Shown: piece after piece, positions 1 to 4,096 of the stretch | Layout: every line of letters starts with the position of its first letter | Numbering within the stretch: the stretch's first letter is position 1 | IMG/VR virus record: IMGVR_UViG_3300010883_000432 | Coordinates: 1-24,920 of that record | Direction: 5' to 3' (one strand) | Length of the DNA stretch: 24,920 nt | DNA from: a virus | Notes under the pieces: generated by a model | What the model was told of the DNA's origin: nothing | What the model saw: the letters and a program-made list of their open reading frames with translations, nothing else | Database searches by the model: none | Made by a program: the position numbers and the translations under genes

Positions 1-104
1 ATCCTAGTTACAGTTACCTGATTCATTTCATGTGCTTCTACATGTCCTACATCATCATCCAGATCAATGTGCATGTCACATTTAACACAGTATATGACAG
101 CCAC
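1..104 (-). CDS. Partial small C2H2-type zinc-finger-like protein, truncated at left edge
   Basis: An open frame starts with GTG at 104 and runs off the left edge after 34 codons. The start overlaps the TAG stop of the upstream gene by one base (TAGTG), and a GGGGGTGGAG ribosome binding site ends 4 bases before the GTG. The visible peptide has Cys6-x2-Cys9 and His21-x3-His25 separated by 11 residues, close to the classical C2H2 spacing, with an acidic run DLDDD between them. It is probably translated by coupling with the gene at 104-451. Function is unknown; the missing C-terminus prevents family assignment. The frame, overlap and binding site are seen directly. Zinc binding is inferred from residue spacing only. 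Confidence 0.6.
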   Translation of the reverse strand, partial: MAVIYCVKCDMHIDLDDDVGHVEAHEMNQVTVTR

Positions 105-451
105 TATGCTCCACCCCCAAGTATCCACCTGTTCTTGGAGAGTACGCAACTAGAATTGGAAACAAAGTTAATGAAGCTTGCTACATTTTCTGGACTTTGG
201 TACCCAAGCACATCGTCGCCAATGAATCTATACCAAACATTTTTACTGTTCCATGCAGCAATTTCAGCATTCTTACTGAAGTGAACGGGTTCACCAACGG
301 TGTCCAATCTACCCGGACCATACTCACGAATGTCCCAATCACAATAGTTATACTTACCCCATTGCACAGACACAGTATTACCATTCGTGAATGTCATATG
401 AAAACCCGGCTTAGTTGCCCCAGTTTCAAACATCCCAATCGTATTAGCCAT
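104..451 (-). CDS. Conserved phage hypothetical protein, 115 aa
   Basis: The start is ATG at 451, preceded by AAGGGGTACGT, the ribosome-binding pattern shared with neighbouring genes. The protein contains a stretch MTFTNGNTVSVQWG (from about residue 19), then AEIAAWNS (about 62-69) and GYQSPENVASFINFV near the C-terminus. This architecture is familiar from small uncharacterised proteins of marine phages, where the AEIAAW segment recurs. There is no signal peptide or membrane segment, so it is probably a cytoplasmic early or middle protein. Its stop overlaps the next gene by one base. I cannot give a biochemical function. Confidence 0.8.
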   Translation of the reverse strand: MANTIGMFETGATKPGFHMTFTNGNTVSVQWGKYNYCDWDIREYGPGRLDTVGEPVHFSKNAEIAAWNSKNVWYRFIGDDVLGYQSPENVASFINFVSNSSCVLSKNRWILGGGA

Positions 452-536
452 ACGTACCCCTTATCATGTGAAGTCCTACAGTTTGTCCGTAGGCATATAG
501 GTACCAGTGAGATACACCCCACTGGCACCTACGAGT
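452..536 (-). promoter_or_regulatory. 85-nt structured intergenic spacer with two hairpins
   Basis: Two inverted repeats fill this spacer. The first on the transcribed strand has arms 520-530 and 499-509: 11 bp including one G-U pair, with a 10-nt loop. It sits just after the stop of the upstream gene. The second has arms CCTAC/GTAGG at 475-493, extended by two more pairs, with a 5-nt loop. Neither is followed by a T run, so they look more like RNA processing or stability elements than intrinsic terminators. The ribosome binding site AAGGGG of the next gene follows. A closely similar CCTAC/GTAGG hairpin occurs in the spacer 846-930. Confidence 0.5.
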
Positions 537-845
537 CTACTGACGATAGGCTGCGTTCATATTAGCAGCAGCTTGTTCATCATCTACGTTATCCAGAGCT
601 ATCCTTAGTTCAGCTTTGATTCTACGTGCGTCTTCGCCCCGCCAAGTGTTGGCATTACCAAGGAAACGCGCAACAACTTCTTGTCCAGAATCCAGATAGA
701 AGTTATCACTAACGTCATTAAGCTGCCGCATAGCTTCAAGATATGGTACGGCTCCGTAATTTGGCTTTTTCCATATTTCAAGTATTTCACCAGCGATCTT
801 CCATATCTTCCTGGGCTCTGCTTGCTTACCTTTATCGTTTGACAT
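537..845 (-). CDS. Conserved phage hypothetical protein, 102 aa
   Basis: The start is ATG at 845 behind AAGGGGTACACACC (8-nt spacing). The protein is soluble, with no signal or membrane segment. Its conserved-looking core, from about residue 30, includes YLEAMRQLNDVSDNFYLDSG, then VVARFLGNANTWRGEDARRIKAELR. I recognise this pattern (short Leu/Asn helix, YLDSG, TWRG, then a basic helix) from small hypothetical proteins in many podoviruses and siphoviruses, always of unknown function. The C-terminus is Ala/Asn/Gln rich. Its position after the putative genome junction, within a run of small genes, suggests early or middle expression; this is inference. Confidence 0.8.
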   Translation of the reverse strand: MSNDKGKQAEPRKIWKIAGEILEIWKKPNYGAVPYLEAMRQLNDVSDNFYLDSGQEVVARFLGNANTWRGEDARRIKAELRIALDNVDDEQAAANMNAAYRQ

Positions 846-930
846 GGTGTGTACCCCTTTATTCCTACTGGTTTATCCCGTAGGTAGATACGCACAAGCC
901 TGGCTAAGCTTATACGTACCCATCTACAAG
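846..930 (-). promoter_or_regulatory. 85-nt structured intergenic spacer
   Basis: This spacer has exactly the same length as the one at 452-536. On the transcribed strand, distal GTAGAT (926-921) can pair with ATCTAC ending at 883, with weaker internal pairing. This is followed by a CCTAC/GTAGG hairpin at 864-884 with a 5-nt AT-rich loop and one G/A mismatch. An AAGGGG ribosome binding site follows. The CCTAC/GTAGG hairpin closely matches the one at 475-493 in size, loop composition and distance to the start codon. No T run is present, so an intrinsic terminator is unlikely. Confidence 0.45.
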
Positions 931-1329
931 CTAATGATTCGGCCCCCCACAATGCTGGCACTTAGTTTCATCATCTTTACAAAAGGTATCTTCCCAGTCT
1001 TGGGATGTCATTCCAGTCATAAGAAATTCGCGTTCAGTTTTACTAAGCTCTGGAAACTGTTCTTGAATAAGACGATTATCGAGTCCTGTGAAATAGCCCT
1101 CAACTCTCATGGCTGTTACACCAAGTATCATCTCATTCCAATCACCCGTAACAGGGCTACGTCTTTGTACGTTACAAGTGTTTGGAGAGTCCCCCAAACA
1201 GACTTTTCTATCATATGACTTATCAAGACCTAGTATTTCAGCCATAAAAGAAGCATCCATAAAAGAAGCATCGCCCTTCAGGTGGGTGACATCGTAGACT
1301 GCTTTATCTATACCTTTTCGATTTGCCAT
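931..1329 (-). CDS. Phage hypothetical protein with C-terminal Cys/His cluster, 132 aa
   Basis: The frame is open further upstream to 1371. I place the start at ATG 1329 because AAGGGGATACA lies directly before it, like the neighbours. The sequence has FPELSKTEREFLMTGMTSQDW at about residues 93-113, typical of small phage proteins of unknown function. It ends with Cys-x6-Cys-x2-Cys-x4-His, a plausible zinc site. Two further cysteines lie mid-protein (VCLGDSPNTC). Near residue 22 the pentapeptide DASFM is repeated in tandem by a perfect 15-bp DNA duplication. The protein is soluble and has no export signal. Function is unknown; a nucleic-acid-binding or inhibitor role would be a guess. Confidence 0.75.
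   Translation of the reverse strand: MANRKGIDKAVYDVTHLKGDASFMDASFMAEILGLDKSYDRKVCLGDSPNTCNVQRRSPVTGDWNEMILGVTAMRVEGYFTGLDNRLIQEQFPELSKTEREFLMTGMTSQDWEDTFCKDDETKCQHCGGPNH
1242..1271. repeat. Perfect tandem 15-bp duplication inside a gene
   Basis: The unit CCATAAAAGAAGCAT on the plus strand occurs twice head to tail with no mismatch. It keeps the reading frame of the minus-strand gene at 931-1329 and duplicates DASFM. Perfect identity suggests a recent replication-slippage event. Confidence 0.9.
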
Positions 1330-1366
1330 TGTATCCCCTTTGTGGAGTACCATTGCTGGAGTATCC

Positions 1367-1419
1367 AACAATGATAAAAGGCGCGCCTAGAGTCCCTAGA
1401 CACGCCTTAAATCATTGTT
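1367..1419 (-). terminator. Long interrupted hairpin with internal T run between genes
   Basis: Outer arms of 9 bp (1367-1375 with 1411-1419) flank a TT/TT internal mismatch and an inner 13-bp stem (1378-1390 with 1396-1408), which includes two G-U pairs and a 5-nt loop. The distal outer arm overlaps the stop codon of the upstream gene. On the transcribed strand the inner stem is followed by TTTT, which fits a weak intrinsic terminator. The outer arms would pair across that run, so an RNase III-type processing site or mRNA stabiliser is also possible. The pairing is seen directly; the role is inferred. Confidence 0.6.
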
Positions 1420-2062
1420 ACAGACTCAATTCAATTGTGAGTGCTAGTTCTTTTTTCTTGGTCCCAAACTGTACAAGCTGTTCTGGTGCAAAGGCTTGGC
1501 AAAAGGCTACCGCCGCCTCTTGCTGTTTCCCTTGATCCGCTTCATGCAACCGTATACGAATAGAACGGCCCATCGCGCCCTCACGGGCATAATTGAGTAG
1601 CGAGCCTACAGGAAACCTTCGGCCCCCACCAATGGAGTCAAAGGGAGCAATATCATAAAGCATACGCGCAAACACACAGTTACCCGGAGCTACCCTGACG
1701 AAGGCATTCCCCCGCATTCCTGGGGATGATTCACCCGCATCATAGGCTTTCTGGGCTTTGTAAAGCGCAACAGCGAGGGCAGTTGTAATATCCCTACCCA
1801 AGCTTTCACGCTCCTCTGCCGCATCGCGGCGCATTTGCGCCCTAAGTAGGCCAGCCTCGGCCCCATGCACTCGGCAATACTTCCTATGGGTCTTAAGCTG
1901 CCCCACATAATTGGGGTCATTCGCCCGCATTGATGTTTGATTCTTTCCCAACACGCGCACTGGCAAATCACATCCGTCCCACATACAAGTGTATATAACA
2001 GAGTGCTTTGCGAGTATTTGGAAAGTGCTTCCAGTAGCTTGTTTGCTTCCATCAATTTGCAT
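1418..2062 (-). CDS. Uncharacterised protein with N-terminal Cys/His cluster, 214 aa
   Basis: The frame is open to 2143. The best start is ATG 2062, which has AGGGAG seven bases upstream and an untranslated hairpin before it. The N-terminal third has Cys26-x4-Cys31 and, after about 30 residues, Cys63-x2-His66, a possible zinc site. Residues 67-110 form a charged, Ala-rich predicted helix. The C-terminal part is mixed and ends in a strand-like LALTIELSL. There is no signal or membrane segment. It is the first gene after the long gene-poor region, so if that region is the genome junction it would be among the first genes to enter the cell. Host-takeover factor is one possible role. I do not recognise the family. 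Confidence 0.7.
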   Translation of the reverse strand: MQIDGSKQATGSTFQILAKHSVIYTCMWDGCDLPVRVLGKNQTSMRANDPNYVGQLKTHRKYCRVHGAEAGLLRAQMRRDAAEERESLGRDITTALAVALYKAQKAYDAGESSPGMRGNAFVRVAPGNCVFARMLYDIAPFDSIGGGRRFPVGSLLNYAREGAMGRSIRIRLHEADQGKQQEAAVAFCQAFAPEQLVQFGTKKKELALTIELSL

Positions 2063-2972
2063 AGTATTTCTCCCTATTTGGTACGGAATGCACCATTGAA
2101 GGCATAGAGCTTTCACCCTATGCCTTCTAGGTACACCCCACATTCAAAAGGGTATGCAAAACGATTTAGGCTTTTAATGCTGAAGCCTTCGCCGATTGTG
2201 ATGGCTTCTAGTTGTCTGGAAACCTAGCGAACTACCGGGCAGCCTTGGTCAGTCCCCACGTGTTAGCGTCTTTAGGGAGATTGCAAGCGTCCAGCTGTGC
2301 CTTGGGTCACAGAAGGGAAGGGTTTCAACTTCTGGAAACCCTCCGCGTATTCCGACACTGTGCCCCACTAAATGGCCCGCTGTGTCGAACGATCAAGCGC
2401 ATTCGGATTGTGATCCCCCCTCAATAACATACAATTAGGGGATGCCCCAAGGGCAGCGGATGGGGATAAAATCCCCGGAATGTTTCAATATTTTTGACCC
2501 TATGAAATTGACGAATTCCGAGTGTCCTGCATCAAATCGACGAATCACAGTAGGTAAAACCCTACAAGCCCTAAAATAAATTGAATTACCGCAAAAAGGA
2601 TAGATAAATCAGGGGCTTAGCCCACTAAAATAGTTAGCATTACCACTTCCTGGGTGGTTTCCCCCTCAAGCCAGGCTTGGGTGTATTTCACCACGGTCGA
2701 GCCTTCTATATACACGTGATTGGTGTGGTGGAATCCCCCCAATTTGAATCACACCCTAGCATTACATTTTTCCCCAAGGCTGGCCGATCGGAAAGGGTTG
2801 GGGTGTGGCCAAAGCCCCCCAGGAAGCGTTGGTGGTCTTCCACTACGGTAGGAATCCCACACCATTTTCCCCACAGTGTGGGCAATTCCACTCGATGTGG
2901 TTATAAGGACACGAGGGTATTAAGGTGTGGGAAAAACACGACGGGGGGATTTTGCCACGCTACATATCGTAT
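2063..2972. other. Gene-poor region, candidate genome-end junction
   Basis: No frame here has both a credible start with binding site and protein-like composition. The stretch between 2640 and 2890 contains short frames with isolated Cys motifs (for example CPHCG near 2895-2880) that lack start codons. Visible elements are an 8-bp hairpin 2319-2342, a GGGGAT/ATCCCC hairpin near 2463-2477, a GTAGG/CCTAC hairpin 2550-2565, a promoter-like repeat at 2490-2545, and clustered GGTGTGG motifs from 2722 upward. Late genes end above it and small genes of different organisation begin below it on the same strand. That is where a T7-like genome would have its terminal repeat and early leader. Confidence 0.5.
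2099..2126 (-). promoter_or_regulatory. Perfect 9-bp hairpin in the leader of the gene at 1418-2062
   Basis: The arms AAGGCATAG and CTATGCCTT pair perfectly around a 10-nt loop. The hairpin ends 36 nt before the ATG at 2062. There is no T run, so it is more likely a 5' stabilising or processing hairpin than a terminator. Confidence 0.6.
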
Positions 2973-3139
2973 CTACCTATCAGGCACATCATCAAAAACA
3001 AAAGGGGGGGCTGGCTCTAAGTCACTACAGGACTCAAAGTACCCACAGCCTCTTTCGCACACCAATTTACACCTAACGCCCCTGAGAGTCCCACCACAGT
3101 TAATACACACAAACCGACCCAGGTCAGCGGGTGGTGTGG
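2722..3139. repeat. Cluster of GGTGTGG motifs, two paired with C6 tracts
   Basis: On the plus strand GGTGTGG occurs at 2722, 2802, 2924 and 3133. A fifth copy is on the minus strand at about 2863-2857. The copies at 2722 and 2802 are both followed by six variable bases and then CCCCCC. A six-base G run lies at 2943-2948 and a seven-base G run at 3004-3010. Seven-mers recur this densely far more often than expected in about 400 bp. Possible roles are a protein-binding array, a packaging or end-processing signal, or an early regulatory region. The motifs are seen directly; the role is unknown. Confidence 0.5.
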
Positions 3140-3152
3140 TAAAGTCGCTCAC
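2973..3152 (-). CDS. Probable zinc-ribbon microprotein, about 59 aa
   Basis: This frame ends at TAG 2973 and encodes a Cys-dense segment: CINCGG, then CKLVCERGC, then YFESCSDLEP and an acidic FVFDDVPDR tail. Cysteines at residues 16, 19, 28, 32, 36 and 42 (from GTG 3152) resemble small phage zinc ribbons. The spacing and the orderly C-terminus look like real protein. The weak point is initiation: GTG 3152 has no clear ribosome binding site, and the frame is open back to about 3217, overlapping the end of the upstream gene in the -1 frame. It may start at a non-canonical codon or be coupled to the upstream gene. Confidence 0.4.
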   Translation of the reverse strand: MSDFTTPPADLGRFVCINCGGTLRGVRCKLVCERGCGYFESCSDLEPAPPFVFDDVPDR

Positions 3153-3184
3153 AGGGGCTTGCAGAGGCTGTGAAACGTGGGAGT

Positions 3185-3400
3185 CTACTCCCCAGTTCCC
3201 AATTGACGGTACATGATGCTTAGATCATCTAGGCCCACGCCCCCGTCCCCATTAAGATCCCCAAGAATCCCCCGATCAGGGCAGGTCGCCTCAGCGTTTT
3301 GAATGTCCTCGATTTCGTCGGCCCGGTTCACCAGAGGCGCAGATCCAGGGCCACAAGCGAGTGCCCCCGCCGTGACCAGTACCAGTATCAAGTATTTCAT
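3185..3400 (-). CDS. Small exported protein with a dockerin-like calcium loop, 71 aa
   Basis: I place the start at ATG 3400, preceded by GAGAGGACACA; the longer frame to 3430 has no binding site. Residues 1-15 form a signal peptide ending ALAC, an imperfect lipobox, so it is either a lipoprotein or a cleaved secreted peptide. Residues 42-69 read CPDRG, then GDLNGDGGVGLDDLSIMYRQLG. This matches one half of a type I dockerin (D-x-N-x-D-G-x-V-x-x-x-D-L), i.e. an EF-hand-like calcium loop and helix. True dockerins carry two such repeats; here there is only one, at the C-terminus. Such C-terminal CPxD...LG tails are common in Planctomycetes proteins. Partner and function are unknown. It is the last gene of the late block. 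Confidence 0.7.
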   Translation of the reverse strand: MKYLILVLVTAGALACGPGSAPLVNRADEIEDIQNAEATCPDRGILGDLNGDGGVGLDDLSIMYRQLGTGE

Positions 3401-3434
3401 TGTGTCCTCTCTCAAGGTTGTGGGTGACAAATCA

Positions 3435-3471
3435 TCCCTGGGAGAGCCCAGGGGACTACAGGAGCCTGTAG
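3435..3471 (-). terminator. Two tandem short hairpins in an intergenic gap
   Basis: The stem CCCTGGG/CCCAGGG (3436-3442 with 3447-3453, 4-nt loop) is followed by CTACAG/CTGTAG (3456-3461 with 3466-3471, 4-nt loop). They fill the 76-nt gap between the genes at 3477 and 3400. On the transcribed strand only a short ATTT follows, so termination would be weak. An RNA processing or insulating role is equally possible. Confidence 0.4.
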
Positions 3472-3476
3472 GAGCA

Positions 3477-3797
3477 TCAACTCCCGTTAGATCTAACTAT
3501 GATTTCAATGGACGTTAATTTGTCAATTATCTGCTGATTGGTCTGCCGTTGCATGGTATTCCCTGACTTCAGGTCTTCTTCCAGCTTGTAAACCACAGTC
3601 TCGAGACGAACAACGCTGTCATGTGTCTGATCGATTTTCTTAGCAGTTTCATCGACTTCTTCTTCTGTCGCCACAGAGCGTATCTCCAAGTTGGAAACCC
3701 TCTCTCGGGTTTTTATGAATGCTGCACCAATGCCAAGAAACAGGGTAGATAGGGCGGCTGTTAATGATTTCCACACATCAATCCCGCCATCGGGCAC
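3477..3797 (-). CDS. Membrane-anchored coiled-coil protein, 106 aa
   Basis: The frame is open to a TTG at 3836, but I choose GTG 3797. It overlaps the upstream TAG by one base (TAGTG) and has AAGGACGG about 8 bases before it. Residues 8-28 (LTAALSTLFLGIGAAF within this segment) form one membrane span, followed by a basic patch KTRER. The rest (about 30-105) is a charged heptad-like coiled coil. Topology is probably N-terminus in the membrane and coiled coil on one face. Inner-membrane spanin subunits and accessory holin-type proteins share this shape. Since a separate Rz/Rz1 pair exists at 9370-9772, its role here is uncertain. Confidence 0.65.
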   Translation of the reverse strand: MPDGGIDVWKSLTAALSTLFLGIGAAFIKTRERVSNLEIRSVATEEEVDETAKKIDQTHDSVVRLETVVYKLEEDLKSGNTMQRQTNQQIIDKLTSIEIIVRSNGS

Positions 3798-4096
3798 TAT
3801 CCACCGTCCTTGCAAATTAAACCGGGACTCTTCCAAGGCATCTGATCTGCTTCCTCTCTGTTATCGGGCACACCCAACAAGCTGAAACACGCCTCATGCC
3901 AAGTTTCCAGAATCACGCTCACCAACCTGTCCCACTCTTCCTCGGAGCCTGCGAGGGGCCTGAAGCGGCTGTTGAGTGCCACTGCGGGGCCACCCTGAAA
4001 CTTCTCCATGCAATACATATGTGCGTTAGTCGAATCATTTGCGCTTGCACCCGTTGCAGACAACAGCAAGAAGAAAATCAGGGCTGCGGTAGGCAC
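3797..4096 (-). CDS. Small secreted protein, 99 aa, unknown function
   Basis: The start is GTG 4096, with CGGAG eight bases upstream; it overlaps the end of the sulfatase gene by 19 bases. An ATG at 4103 is out of frame and soon closed. Residues 1-19 are a classical signal peptide (LIFFLLLSATGASA) with cleavage likely before NDSTN. The mature part of about 80 residues has three to four cysteines (MYCMEKF, HEACF, GLICKD) that could form disulfides in the periplasm, and an acidic EEEWDRLVSVILETWH helix. I do not recognise the family. Its overlap with the sulfatase gene suggests co-translation and perhaps a shared compartment. Confidence 0.65.
   Translation of the reverse strand: MPTAALIFFLLLSATGASANDSTNAHMYCMEKFQGGPAVALNSRFRPLAGSEEEWDRLVSVILETWHEACFSLLGVPDNREEADQMPWKSPGLICKDGG

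Noticed and set aside
2212-2427. Possible tRNA or structured RNA in 2212-2427
   Set aside because: Several short stems are present, but no cloverleaf with acceptor, anticodon and T arms could be assembled on either strand.
2706-2891. 61-residue minus-strand frame beginning MELPTLWGKW
   Set aside because: There is no ribosome binding site and no recognisable composition. It overlaps the GGTGTGG/C6 motifs, which dictate much of its sequence.
2860-2965. Minus-strand frame with CPYNHIEWNCPHCG, zinc-finger-like
   Set aside because: It has no ATG, GTG or TTG start within the open stretch and ends after a few residues. It could be a decayed zinc-ribbon gene, but it is not supportable as a gene.
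2677-3216. 179-residue plus-strand open frame in the gene-poor region
   Set aside because: It is the only long frame on the opposite strand here, but it lacks a ribosome binding site, is rich in repeats of GGTGTGG-derived codons, and has no protein-like hydrophobic pattern. It is probably a chance frame through low-stop GC/C-run sequence.
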